Positions 43,354 through 53,871 of a stretch of DNA of 64,000 nucleotides are shown in pieces. The position numbers and the translations under genes were made by a program. How positions within the stretch are numbered: position 1 is the first letter of the stretch; each line of letters begins with the position of its first letter. The DNA comes from Prado023 sp963706885 (GTDB lineage: Bacteria > Actinomycetota > Actinomycetes > S36-B12 > CAIYMF01): contig CAVPNX010000004.1 of the NCBI GenBank assembly GCA_963706885.1, forward strand, positions 62,001 to 126,000. The letters run 5' to 3'. Below the pieces are notes generated by a model. It was given only the letters and a program-made list of their open reading frames with translations. It ran no database searches and was not told the origin of the DNA.

Positions 43354-44968
43354 ATGGACGAGCTCATCCCCGGGGCGGCCCCAGAGGCAATGGCGCCCCA
43401 GAGTGGTCCGCTGGCGGGCGATGTGCGGTGGGGGAGTGCGCCTGTGGCCCACCCCGCGGCAACGCCGATGCCCCCCGCGACTCTTGCGGGCGGGTACCCC
43501 GCGCCGATGCCGTCCCCTGCGCCCGTGGCGCCCGTGGCGCCCGTACAGCCCGCTGCGCCCGCTGCACCGACTGCAGGTGCGGTGCCCACAGTGGCGCCCC
43601 CGGCCCCCGCACCGATGTCCGCGCCTGCGCCTGCGACGGCCTACGGAGCGCCCCCGGCCAACGCCGCCGCGCACCCCGGGCCACCGCCGGGGTACGCGGC
43701 CCCCGCCGGCACCCTGGCGCCGCCGATGGCTCCTGCGCCCACACACCAGCCCGTCCCCGGACTGGCCCCTGACCTGCGGGGCGCGGATGTCGGACTTGCC
43801 CCCGAGGCGCCGGGGGCCGCTCCGATCCCCGAGGTCCGCATCGCGGAGTCGCAGGAGACGGCCTACACCCGGCTGTCCACCGAGGACGAGATCCGCCAGG
43901 ACGACTTCTCCCTGGCCGAGGCCCTGGTGACGATGCTCGAGATGCGTGGCTCGGACCTGCACCTCACGGCCGGCGCGCCGCCAACCGTCCGCGTGGATGG
44001 CAGCCTGCGGCCGATTCCGGAGACTGCGCCGCTCACTCCGGACACGATCCAACGCGTCATGTACTCGATCGCCACCCAGCAGCAGCGGGAGCGCTTCGAG
44101 GAGACCCTCGAGCTCGACTTCTCCTACGCACTGCCTGAGGTCGCCCGGTTCCGGGTGAACCTGTACAAGCAGCGCGATTCGCTGGGAGCGGCGTTCCGCG
44201 TCATCCCGTTCGAGATCAAGACCATCGAGCAGCTCGGCATGCCCCCCGCCATGGCCAACTTCGCGGCCATGCCCCGTGGGTTCGTCCTCGTCACGGGGCC
44301 GACCGGGTCGGGCAAGTCCACGACACTGGCGGCGCTGGTCGACCAGGCCAACCGCACGCGCAACGAGCACATCATGACCGTCGAGGATCCGATCGAGTTC
44401 CTCCACACGCACAAGAGCTGCCTGGTCAACCAGCGCGAGGTGGGGGAGGACACGTACTCGTTCGCCAACGCGCTGAAGCACGTGCTGCGCCAGGACCCCG
44501 ACATCATCCTCGTCGGCGAGATGCGCGACCTCGAGACGATCCAGGTCGCGCTCACCGCGGCCGAGACCGGTCACCTCGTGTTCGCGACCCTGCACACCCA
44601 GGACGCGGCCCAGACCATCGACCGCGTCATCGACGTCTTCCCGCCCAGCCAGCAGCAGCAGATCCGCCAGCAGCTGGCCGGCACGCTGCAGGCCATCGTC
44701 TGCCAGACGCTGTGCAAGACCATGGACGGCCGCGGCCGGGTCGGCGGCGACCGAGGTGCTCGTGGCCACCCCCGCCATCCGCAACCTGATCCGCGAGGGC
44801 AAGACCCACCAGATCTACTCAGCCCTCCAGGCCGGGGCAACCCACGGGATGCACACCCTCGACCAGAACCTGGCGGAGCTGGTGAAGGCGGGCCGGATCA
44901 GCTACGACACGGCCTTCGAGAAGTGCCACCACGTGGAGGACTTCACGCGGATGGCCGGACGGCGCTAG
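43354..44968 (+). pseudogene. pilT: Pilus retraction ATPase PilT, single-base frameshift near the 3' end
   Basis: From the ATG at 43354 (GGAGGG upstream; in-frame starts at 43330 and 43339 are also possible) a Pro/Ala/Gly-rich region of about 160 residues precedes a complete PilT core. The core has Walker A GPTGSGKSTT, IMTVEDPIEF, ILVGEMRDLETI, and ETGHLVFATLHTQDAA. At 44742-44745 one extra G puts the end out of frame. Without it, GRGRV continues as AATEVLVATPAIRNLIREG and runs to TAG 44966-44968 with the normal PilT C-terminus. The ATPase should power retraction. The N-terminal low-complexity extension is unusual for PilT. Confidence 0.88.
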
Positions 44969-44977
44969 GGAGCGGAC

Positions 44978-46202
44978 ATGGCCAAGACCCTGGACTACGA
45001 GTACGCGGTCCGTGACCGCTCGGGCAAGATGGTGCGCGGCAAGCTCAAGGCCGAGTCGCCTGCGGTGGTCGCCACGCGGCTGAAGTCGATGGGCTATGCG
45101 CCGGTGTCGATCACCCAGGCCAATGCGGGCCTCAAGCGGGACATCATCATCCCGGGTTTCGGCAACAAGGTCGGGCTCAAGGACCTGGCGATCATGTCCC
45201 GGCAGTTCGCCACGATGGTCAACTCCGGGCTGTCGCTGCTGCGCTCGCTGACGATCCTCGAGGAGCAGACCGAGTGCAAGCCGCTGGCCAAGGTGCTGGC
45301 CCAGGTGCGCACCGAGGTCGAGGGCGGCCGTGCGCTCAGCGACGCGCTCGCGGTGCACCCCACGGTGTTCCCGCCCCTGATGGTCAACATGTGCCGTGCG
45401 GGCGAGGTCGGCGGGTTCCTCGACAAGTCGCTCCTGCAGGTGGCGGCCAACTACGAGGCCGAGGTCAAGCTGCGCGGCAAGGTGAAGTCCGCGATGACCT
45501 ACCCGGTCGTCGTGGCGGTGATGGCGGTCCTGGGCGTCACCGGGATGCTGCTGTTCATCGTCCCCACGTTCAAGGAGATGTTCACGTCGCTGGGCGGAAC
45601 CCTGCCGGCGCCCACCCGGTTCCTGGTGTTCCTGTCGGAGCTGCTCAAGGCGACCATGCCCCTCGTCATCCTGACGCTCGATCGTCCTCGGCGTGCTGTG
45701 GAAGAAGTTCCATCGGCACCCGCGGGTCCGCAACGTGGTGGACCCGCTGAAGCTGAAGATGCCGGTGTTCGGCAAGCTGTTCCAGAAGATCTCGGTGGCG
45801 CGGTTCACCCGCAACCTCGGGACGATGATCAGCTCCGGGGTGCCGATCCTGCAGGCCCTGGACATCGTGGCCGACACGACCGGCAACGTCGTGGTCGGCC
45901 GTGCCGTGCGCGACGTCCAGGAGAGCGTCCGGCAGGGCGAGTCGTTGGCCCGGCCGCTGCTGGACCACCCGGTGTTCCCCCCGATGGTGGTGCAGATGAT
46001 GTCCGTGGGTGAGGACACCGGCGCCCTGGACGAGATGCTGCGCAAGATCAGCGAGTTCTACGACCAGGAGGTCGAGGCCACCACGGAGGCCCTGACGTCG
46101 CTGATCGAGCCCCTGATGATCGCCGTGATGGGTGTCGTCATCGGCGGCATGATCATCGCCCTGTACATGCCGATCTTCAAGGTCTTCGACCTGATCCAGT
46201 GA
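44978..46202 (+). pseudogene. pilC: Type IV pilus inner membrane platform protein PilC, single-base frameshift
   Basis: This gene encodes about 407 residues of a GspF/PilC protein when one base is removed. The first half has DLAIMSRQFATMVNSGLSLL, TYPVVVAVMAVLGVTGMLLF and the first T2SSF domain. After MPLVILTL an extra G at about 45680 shifts the frame. The sequence then continues in another phase as VLGVLWKKFHRHP, with the second T2SSF domain (FTRNLGTMISSGVPILQALD) and the C-terminal helix MIAVMGVVIGGMIIALYMPIF. Both halves are well conserved. It starts 9 bases after pilT. Confidence 0.88.
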
Positions 46203-46280
46203 GACGAGGCGACGTGTCCGGGTCTGCACGCTGCGCGTCAGTGACCGGAACGTCCAGAGCATGAGGAGAGTGGCTGAGTC

Positions 46281-46740
46281 ATGACGGCTGCGGATACGCG
46301 GTGAACGGTTCGATCGCGTGACCGCAGTGACGCCGGGTTCACCCTGGTCGAGTTGCTCGTCGTCCTCATGGTCATCGGGATCCTGGCCGTCCATCGCCAT
46401 CTCGGTGTTCCTGCGCCAGCGGGACAAGGCGCTGGGATGCGGAGGTCATCGGCGACCTGCGAGGTGCGGCCACAGCCCAGCACACCTTCCTCGCCGCGAA
46501 CGACTCCAGAGGCGTTCGCCACGGATGTGGCGGGCCTGGTCTCGTGCTGGGTTCGCGCCATCACCGGGCGAGGCCTACTTCGGCCGGTGTTCGCCATGAG
46601 CGTGAGCGTCGAACGGGAGCCGATGCCTTCTGCCTGACCGCACGGTCTGCGATCCGGGACGTACTTCGGCTTCGGCAGCGGCGCAGGCCTGGTGTCAGTG
46701 CCGATCGCCGCTCGACCCGGTGACCTGTTCGTAGAGCCGA
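46281..46740 (+). pseudogene. Type IV pilin-like gene with several frameshifts
   Basis: A prepilin N-terminus is clear: DAGFTLVELLVVLMVIGILA, with Gly before the cleavage site and Glu at +5. The rest can be followed only by changing frame several times, as I-A-I-S-V-F-L-R-Q-R-D-K-A, then DAEVIGDLRGAATAQHTFLA, then EAFATDVAGLVS, and later YFGFGSGAGLVSV. Most breaks fit single extra bases. An in-frame TGA also lies between the ATG at 46281 and the pilin core. The limits are approximate. Confidence 0.6.
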
Positions 46741-46964
46741 GCCGCTGATGCGGTCCGAGCAGCCGTCCGCCTGAGGCGTCGAAGTCGGTCTGCCCAGTTG
46801 AGCTGGATCGCCTGCAGTGCGCGCATCGTCCAGCGCAGTCGAGGGCCTTCACCCGATCGGGTGACACGGAGAATCGAGATTCAAGAGCCCCGAATGCCGG
46901 GTCCGATGAACTCCACTGTCCGGACCCAAGCCGGGCCTCACGTCACACACACAAGGAGCAACAC

Positions 46965-47461
46965 ATGTTGGAGAAGCTGCGCAAGGAGCGGGGCGACGAG
47001 GGCTTCACCCTCATCGAGCTCCTGGTCGTCATCATCATCATCGGCATCCTCGCCGCCATCGCCATCCCGGTCTTCCTGAACCAGCGCCAGAAGGGCTGGG
47101 AGGCTGCTGTGCAGTCCGACCTGCGCAACGCGGCCACCGCCCAGGAGACCTGTCCTGACCGATTGCGCCGACACGTCAGACGGCGACAGCATGCCCGACC
47201 GTTGGCGGACCGCCGACTGGCGCACTAGGCCTCGACTGCCGGCTTCAAGTACTCGGCCGCCAGCAACTACGCAGCGGCGCGGCAGACATCGACGGTCGCA
47301 GCGGCGAACGGCGGCGATGAGCTACTGCATGGTCGCATCGCCAACGGCCGCGAACGTCGTTCCAGTACGACAGCCGGGTGGTCTGACGTGAACGTGAGTC
47401 CGGCGGCTGGACTGCAACGGCGCAGCGGCCCGGCCTGCCCGTGATCTATCTGCACCACTGA
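46965..47461 (+). pseudogene. pilA: Major type IV pilin-like gene, frameshifted
   Basis: The ATG at 46965 (AAGGAGC upstream) begins MLEKLRKERGDEGFTLIELL, a standard class III signal with cleavage at G/F and Glu at +5. A helix (VVIIIIGILAAIAIPVFLNQRQKGWEAAVQSDLRNAATAQE) follows; only short parts are cited as motifs. After ET the frame breaks near 47152. Later parts, such as FKYSAASNYAA, SYCMVASP and FQYDSRVV, and the end LPVIYLHH before TGA 47459-47461, lie in different frames. The hairpin terminator at 47469 fits a highly expressed major pilin. Confidence 0.7.
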
Positions 47462-47468
47462 ACGACGA

Positions 47469-47496
47469 AGGCCCCGGACCGCGAGGTCCGGGGCCT
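47469..47496. terminator. Strong hairpin terminator after the pilin gene
   Basis: A perfect 12-bp stem (AGGCCCCGGACC with its complement at 47485-47496) and GCGA tetraloop lie 7 bases after the pilin stop. The stem is the strongest in the pilus block and probably separates pilA from the minor pilin genes. Confidence 0.8.
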
Positions 47497-47614
47497 CTCG
47501 GCCGTCGCGTCCGACGGCACTCGCAGCTGCAGGCGGGCTCGCGTGCTCGGGCAGGATCGGCAGCAGGCGTGCCGGTCTCAGCCTACGTCCCCGCGCACTG
47601 CCGATAACACCCGC

Positions 47615-49027
47615 ATGGGACGCTCCCCGTTCGTTCGCCTGCGCCGTCGGCTCGCCGCCGACAACGGCTTCTCGCTGATCGAGGCGGTCGTCGCGCTGTC
47701 CATCCTCGCGCTGGTGTCCACTTCCTTCACCTATGGGATGAATCTCGCCCTGCGGGTCACCCGGGACGACCGCCTGCGGCAGCAGGCCACACACCTCGCC
47801 GAGCGCGAGCTGGAGATCGTGCGCAACGAGTTCCAGCACTCCGACGAGACGGGCCAGCTCGGCGTCCTGCCAGGCGGGACCGGGTCACCAACGATGCGCC
47901 GCTGCCCGGGGGGCACCAAGGGCGAGCCGCTCTGGCCATCGACGGCCGGGAGTTCGTCGTCGAGCGGACGAACAGCATCCAGCTCAAGGGCAACGGGGAG
48001 AGCCCGTGCGACGGCGGTGGCTCGGTGGACTACCTGACCGTCGCGGTCAACGTCGAGGTCTCGTGGAGCGACTCGGGCCAGGCCCACACCGTCGAGAGCA
48101 ACACCCTCTGACACCGATGAAGGGCGTTGAGGGCGAAGTCGGCTACATCGCGGCCAAGCTCACCGACTCAGCCGGCGGGGGTACCGAGAACGTGTCGTGT
48201 TCGCCACCGGGCCGTCGGCACCCAGCCACCCAGTACACGGCCGCCGATGGGTGCGCGGTCTTCATGTTCTCCAACGCTGGGGACTACACGCTGGAGCTGA
48301 ACGCGCGCGGCTACGTCAACCACGAGGGGTTCCAGACATCCGCGAAGACCGCGACCCTGGAGAAGGGCAAGCTGAAGGTGATGCCGTTCTCCTACGACCG
48401 GGCGGCGAGCCTGTCGGTGGACTACGCCACTGCATCTGGGCATTCCCTGCCCACGACGTTGCCCGGAGTCACATTGTTCAATTCCGGTTTGCCGTCGGGG
48501 GCGAGCTGCATGTCGTGCCGAATGGCGATGCAGTCGTGGTAGGCGGGTTGTGGCCATTCCCGGACGGGTACTCGGTCTGGGCCGGGTACCTGTGACCAGA
48601 GCGACCCTGCGCGTTCGGCGAATCTCGCGTCCCACCGCGATCCACGTGGCTGCGGGTGCAACTGAGGAGGCATCGGTGTACCTGGCTCCTGTCGTGGTGC
48701 GCACGGTGACGGACGTCTGCGTGGGGTGCAGGATCCGGAGCGGGGTGACGCTAGTGGCCACTGCCGAGGACCCCGCGGGATGTGACCTGACGAGCTCGAG
48801 CCTGAACTGGGGGCCACGCGGGCGCGGATGGCACCTGCAACTCTCCCTGCCCGCTGGTTCCTGGCTGGTCGAGCCCGAGGCTGCCTACCTGTGCTGACAG
48901 TCCCGTCGACGGATCCGCGGCTGCCCCGAGGACACCGGGACCTGTTGTGGTCGACGACCCCGATGGTGGGTCCCCGGATCCGGCCACAGTCGTCACGCTG
49001 CCCGACATGGTGGTGATGCTCCCATGA
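47615..49027 (+). pseudogene. PilV-like minor pilin with carboxypeptidase-regulatory-like region, frameshifted
   Basis: The ATG at 47615 begins MGRSPFVRLRRRLAADNGFSL, with prepilin helix IEAVVALSILALVSTSFTYG. The frame breaks near 47880. The next part (REFVVERTNSIQLKG, DYLTVAVNVEVSW) is in another phase and meets TGA at 48109. The following stretch looks like the same protein: VFATGPSAP, QYTAADGCAVFMFSNAGDY, and TLELNARGYVNHEGF, an external Ig-like or carboxypeptidase-regulatory-like fold. SGVTLVATAEDPAGCDLT comes later, and the end DMVVMLP stops at TGA 49025-49027, overlapping the next start. A single gene with several breaks is the best reading. Confidence 0.6.
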
Positions 49028-49745
49028 GCGCGCGGCCGTGCAAGGTATGCGACAACGACGCTGGGGCGACGCGGGTATGACACTGGTCGAACTGATGGTC
49101 ACCATCACCCTGATGACCGCCGTGGTCGCCGTCGTGGCCGGTGGGCTGGTCACGGCGACGCAGCTCTGGGCTCCAACTCGACTGCGCCTCGAGGAGGTTG
49201 GGGAGAACCGGTGGCGATGGAGGCGATGACGAAGACCATGCGCACGGCGGTGGAGCCCCGCCTGCTGGGCGCAGCCGCGACGCTGCGGCGTTCATCCAAG
49301 GTGACGCGAAGCAGGTGGTCTTCTACGCCGCACTGTCGTCGCATGGTCGAGCCCACCGGCGCCGGGGCTGACCCGCTACGGCCCGGCCAAGGTGAGCTAC
49401 TCCGCTGACCGGCGGGAACCTGGTGGAGACCTATCAGCTGCCTGACCCGCACCTGCCCACCGACCGTGACTACAAGTACTGCGCCGCGGGCTCGACCGGG
49501 TGTGAGATCCGTACCCGGGTGGTCGCCCAGCACATACGTGGACGGCCCGTCTTCACCTACTACGGTGAGAGCGGGGCCGACGTTGCCGGTGCCCCTGTCC
49601 CGGACAGCCTCGAGGCGGTTGACAGCATCGACATCGTGCTCACTTCCCAGACCGGCGACGGCACCGAGGTATCCACGGTCGTGTCCCGCGTGAGCCTGGT
49701 GAACTCGGCGAGAACCCGACGGCCTCGCCAACCCCGAGCCCGTGA
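49024..49745 (+). pseudogene. PilW-like minor pilin, frameshifted
   Basis: The ATG at 49024 overlaps the previous stop (ATGA). One extra base early on shifts the frame into RRWGDAGMTLVELMVTITLM, a prepilin helix. Later parts in other phases read VAMEAMTKTMRTAVEP, AAFIQGDAKQVVFYAALS and YQLPDPHLPTDRDYKYCA. The end is DIVLTSQTGDGTEVSTVV and PTASPTPSP before TGA 49743-49745. This layout (TMRTAV, IQGDAKQVVFYA) is typical of actinobacterial PilW-like prepilins. Confidence 0.6.
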
Positions 49746-49758
49746 AGTGGTGATCGTG

Positions 49759-51839
49759 ATGACAGGACCTGCCCGGCGCGCCGCTGCCGACGAGCGCGGC
49801 ATGGCGATGATGATGGTGCTCGGGTTCATGCTCATGGCCGGTGATCGTGGCGGCGGCGCTGTCCTACGCTGCTTCACAGCAGCCGCAGGCCGCCTGAGGG
49901 TCCAGGACCGTGCGGGCGCTTGCCGCGGCCCAGGCGGGGATCGACCACTACTTGGGCCATCTGAACCAGGACCGCAACTACTTCGTCGACGTGGACTGCG
50001 ACAACCCCGCCTTGGCGGGCCCCAACCCGGATCCGGATGGTCCTCAACAACTGCGGGTGGAACTCATCGACACCCGTTGGCTGGGTCACGGTCCAGCCAG
50101 GACGACGCCGAAGTCCGCGGTGTTCCACTACGACGTCGACTCACACCGGCATGGACCAGTTCACGATCTGGCTGTCCTCGACCGGGCGCGCCGGGAAGCG
50201 TCGCGCCGTACGCTGCAGGCCAAGATCAGCATCGCCGGATCCCAGCGATACCTGTACGTCACCGACTTCGAGGACGCCGACCCGGAGAACACCGTCATGC
50301 TACGCACCACCGGCACCGCACGACGACTGCGGCGGGAGCGGGGTCACCTCGGCCAAGTACTGGTGGCAGCCGACCGGCAACGAACGACAAGCGGCGCTCT
50401 CCGGGACTGCCGGGAGATCCGTTCATGCGGCGGGGATATCCTCGATGGCCCTGTGCACTTCAATGACATGCCTGCTGATCAACGGGCACGCCAATTTCGA
50501 GCAGGGCTTCACCACCTACCCGCCGGCATGCCCGAAGACGGCCGTGACCAGCGCCTCCGCGGCCAAGGACAGGTGCTTCCGAGGGACGGGCAACCCCTCA
50601 CTGAGCACCAAAGGGCGCCCGCTGGGCCAACGTCAATGCGTGCCCGACACCACGGGCGACCTCGTCAACAAGCCCGGCTGCCAGTTCACCGGCGATACCC
50701 GGATCCGGTTCAAGTCCGACGGCACGATGGATGTCTGGAACACGATGTCCGCCGGCAACGGATCGGGCCTTCGTGGGGAACCCGGCCGTGGATCACCAGT
50801 GCGCCCAACTGCGGGATCTGCTGCCTCACTACAAGCCAGCCTCCGGTCAGAAGCACCCGGCGGCGCAAGCAGAACGTCCCGGTGCCAGACGGCATGGTGA
50901 TCTTCGTGCAAGAACGCCGCCAACTCGCGCCACGTGCGTCCCGGGCCAGATCGTCAACGGCGGCGGCATCGGGCAGCGCGGCAAGGACGTGATCCCGACG
51001 GCGGGCAATCGGCTTCACGACCGACGTCTCCTACCTGAACCCCACCAAGGTGGTATCGACCAAGCAGCCGCACGGCACCGTGGCAGCGCGGTCCCCACCG
51101 GTGAGTCACTCACCCGAAGAAGTTCGACTGCGGTCTCGGCAACGTCTACATCGAGGGAACGGTCAAGGGCCGGGTCACGATCGCGGCGCGAGAACAACGT
51201 CGTCGTCACCGGCGACCTGGCAATCGCGAACACCCCGGTGGGCGCATCGCCACTCGCAAGGACGCGTCCGACATCGTCGGGCTCGTCGCTCAGAACTCAG
51301 TGGTCGTCTACCACCCGGTGTCGAGTCGGTAGTTGGACGGTCACCCCCGCCAAGGGAAAGGCCAGCGGGGCCACCAATCCAACTGCGGTTCGAGTCCGAC
51401 AGCACTCCCGAGCGGCGGGAAGGCCGGTGCATCATGCACCTACACGGCGGGGGGTGGTAGGTCGAACATCGACTACATGTCCCGTCCGGTGGGCGGCGAT
51501 CCTCACCGGTGGATCTATGCCAGCATCCAGACCTTGGCTCACTCGTTCTGGGTGGCAAGAAGCACGTTGGATCTACGCGAGCATCCAGACCTGGCTCACT
51601 CCTTCTGGGTCGAGAGCTACACAGGGGACCCCACCGGCATCCTGAGCGTACGTGGCTCCATCGCCCAGCGCTGGCGCGGGCATCGTGGGCCTGGTCAGGA
51701 TCGGCACGGCTACATCAAGGACTACTCCTACGACAAGCGGCTGCAGACAACCTCGCCGCCGTACTTCCCGCCCTGGGCGAACGGCGAGTGGGCTGCGGAG
51801 ACCACCGGCGAGCTGCCGACACCGGACAGCATCCAGTGA
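49759..51839 (+). pseudogene. PilX-like large minor pilin/pilus tip protein, heavily frameshifted
   Basis: The ATG at 49759 begins MTGPARRAAADERGMAMMMV, a PilX-type N-terminus. After an extra base near 49846 it continues VIVAAALSYAAS. Parts in changing frames include AAAQAGIDHYLGHLNQDRN, CGWNSSTPVGWVTVQPG, QRYLYVTDFEDADPENT, HFNDMP and TRIRFKSDGTMDVWNT. The C-terminus is in one clean frame from about 51616: GILSVRGSIAQRW, GYIKDYSYDKRLQTTSPPYF, ending at TGA 51837-51839. That C-terminal pattern is typical of the long actinobacterial pilus proteins found beside pilW. About 2 kb of coding is implied. Roughly one break per 100-150 bases is seen. Confidence 0.55.
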
Positions 51840-51873
51840 CGTCAGATTCGCGAGCCTGCCATAGGGTGACCTG

Positions 51874-52651
51874 GTGGCATTCGTCCTGTTCGTCGGAGTT
51901 CTCGGCCTGCTGATCGGCTCCTTCCTCAACGTCGTCATCTGGCGCGTGCCGAGGGGGGAGTCGATCGTCTCGCCGCCCTCGCACTGTCCCGGATGCGACG
52001 CGGAGATCCGGCCGCGGGACAACATCCCGGTGCTCTCCTGGCTGCTGCTGAAGGGCCGGTGCCGGAACTGCGGGACGCACATCAGCGCGCGCTATCCGGC
52101 CGTGGAGCTGCTCACGGGTGTGCTGTTCGCCGCAATGGCCGCCCGCTTCGCGCTGTCCTGGGAGCTCCCGGCTTACCTCTACCTCACAGCGGTCGGGGTC
52201 GCCCTGGCCTTCATCGACCTGGACACCAAGCGGCTGCCGAACGCCCTGACCCTGCCCTCCTATCCCATCCTCGCCGGGTTGCTGCTCATCCCGGCCATCC
52301 TCCAACCGGCGTGGCCGGACCTCGTTCGGGCGTTCCTCGGCGGCCTGGCGCTGTTCGCGCTTCTACCTCATCACCGCGCTGATCTACCCGGCCGGCATGG
52401 GCATGGGGGACGTGAAGCTGGCCGGCGTGCTCGGCATGGCCCTGGGCTGGCTGGGCTGGGGGGTTCTGATCGTCGGAGGCTTCCTGGGCTTCGTGTACGG
52501 CGCGATCATCGGGCTGGCGCTCATGGTCGGCCGCCGTGCCGGACGGCGCACCGCCATCCCGTTCGGACCGTTCATGGTCGCCGGGGCACTCACCGCCATC
52601 CTGGTGGGGGCGCCGGTCGTGTCCTGGTATGCCGGGCTCCTGACGGTCTGA
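51874..52651 (+). pseudogene. pilD: Prepilin peptidase PilD, single-base frameshift
   Basis: A GTG at 51874 opens an A24 prepilin peptidase/N-methylase. It shows FLNVVIWRVPRGESIVSPPSHC, the CPGCD...CRNCG zinc tetracysteine, and the first catalytic Asp in FIDLDTKRLPN. An extra C at about 52360 breaks the frame. One phase over, the protein continues FYLITALIYPAGMGMGDVKL (second catalytic Asp) and GRRTAIPFGPFMVAGAL to TGA 52649-52651. The full length would be about 258 residues. If the break is real, prepilins could not be processed by this copy. Confidence 0.88.
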
Positions 52652-52719
52652 GGCCAACCCTTCAAGTGCGCCGCCCCAGCGGCCGATTCCTTCACCAGTT
52701 CCTCGTGAAGGAGAGTGCC

Positions 52720-53781
52720 GTGAGACGTCGGACGACGATCGGGCTGGATATCGGGACATCCAGCGTGCGCGCTGCAGAGGTGTCCTTCAAGGGCTCCACC
52801 CCGCAGCTGCTGCACTTCGGCCAGCTGGCACTGCCGGCGGGAGCCGTGGTGGACGGCGAGGTTGTGGACTCAGCCGCTGTGACGGCCGCGCTCGTGGAGC
52901 TGTGGCGGGGCGGTGGGTTCTCGCACCGCAAGGTTGCCCTGGGTGTGGCCAACCCCCGGGTGGTCATCCGTCAGGCGGAGGTGCCCTACTACGACTCCCA
53001 CGCGGAACTGCGCAAGGCGCTGCCGCTGGTGGTCGGCGACCAGGTCCCCATCGATGCCTCCACCGCCGTCCTGGACTTCGCCCCCCTGGAGGAGATCCGC
53101 GCCAGCGACGGGTCGCGCTCGCTGAGTGGGCTGCTCGTGGCCGCGGTCGAGGAGATGGTGTCCAAGGCTATGGATGCGGTGATCGCGGCGGGGCTCACCC
53201 CGGAAGTGGTGGACCTCAGCTCCTTCGCGGTGCTGCGAGCCGCCGCGTGGGGACCTGGACTGGGTCTCGACCAGCACCCTGAGGCGGTCGTCGACATCGG
53301 GTCGGACCTGACCAGCATCGTGGTGCACGAGGACGGCACGCCGAGGTTCGTGCGGATCCTGTTGCACGGGGGCAGGTCGATCACCTCCGCGCTGATGAGT
53401 GACATGGGACTGAGCCTCGTCGAGGCCGAGCAGGTCAAACGGGAGGTCGGACTCGTCGGGGACGGCCCGTCCGATGCCGGCGCCCGTCGGGTGATCGCCA
53501 GGGTGGCCGGGGACCTCGTCGACGAGATCCGCGGTTCCCTGGACTACTTCGCCGCCTCGTCGAACCATGGGGCGGTCACCCGGGTCGTGGTCAGCGGCGG
53601 GACTGCGCGGCTCGCCGGCCTCGTGGAGCTGATGAGCGAACGACTGCGCCTGCAGGTTGAGTACGGCTCTGCATTCGGTGGTCTCGACGTGAGCCGCTCG
53701 GGCCTGAGCCCAGCGCAGCTGCACTTCGTTGACCCGATCGCGGTTGTGCCCGTGGGTCTCGCCCTGGGAGGTGCGGCATGA
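52720..53781 (+). CDS. pilM: Type IV pilus assembly protein PilM
   Basis: This is a 353-residue actin-like ATPase on the cytosolic side of the pilus machine, where it binds the PilN tail. The phosphate-1 motif is IGLDIGTSSVRAAEV. VDIGSDLTSIVVHEDG and VVVSGGTARLAGL complete the nucleotide site. The GTG start has a GAAGGAG site. The open frame is continuous with pilD's first half only by chance. The gene is intact. Confidence 0.93.
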   Translation: MRRRTTIGLDIGTSSVRAAEVSFKGSTPQLLHFGQLALPAGAVVDGEVVDSAAVTAALVELWRGGGFSHRKVALGVANPRVVIRQAEVPYYDSHAELRKALPLVVGDQVPIDASTAVLDFAPLEEIRASDGSRSLSGLLVAAVEEMVSKAMDAVIAAGLTPEVVDLSSFAVLRAAAWGPGLGLDQHPEAVVDIGSDLTSIVVHEDGTPRFVRILLHGGRSITSALMSDMGLSLVEAEQVKREVGLVGDGPSDAGARRVIARVAGDLVDEIRGSLDYFAASSNHGAVTRVVVSGGTARLAGLVELMSERLRLQVEYGSAFGGLDVSRSGLSPAQLHFVDPIAVVPVGLALGGAA

Positions 53782-53871
53782 GCATGCAGTCCGGGCGAGA
53801 ACCGAGTCCGTCGACCAGGTGATGAGCCGAGGTGCCGGTCCTCGAGCGAGGCGCCGATCCCCAGCAGGCTG

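Noticed and set aside
46747..46960. Separate gene between the two pilin genes
   Set aside because: Short frames here show no family pattern; it is most likely leader sequence of the pilin gene in a region of poor sequence quality.
53778..53822. 14-codon reading frame overlapping the pilM stop (ATGA)
   Set aside because: Too short and without homology. It is more likely the lost start of pilN behind another frameshift than a gene.
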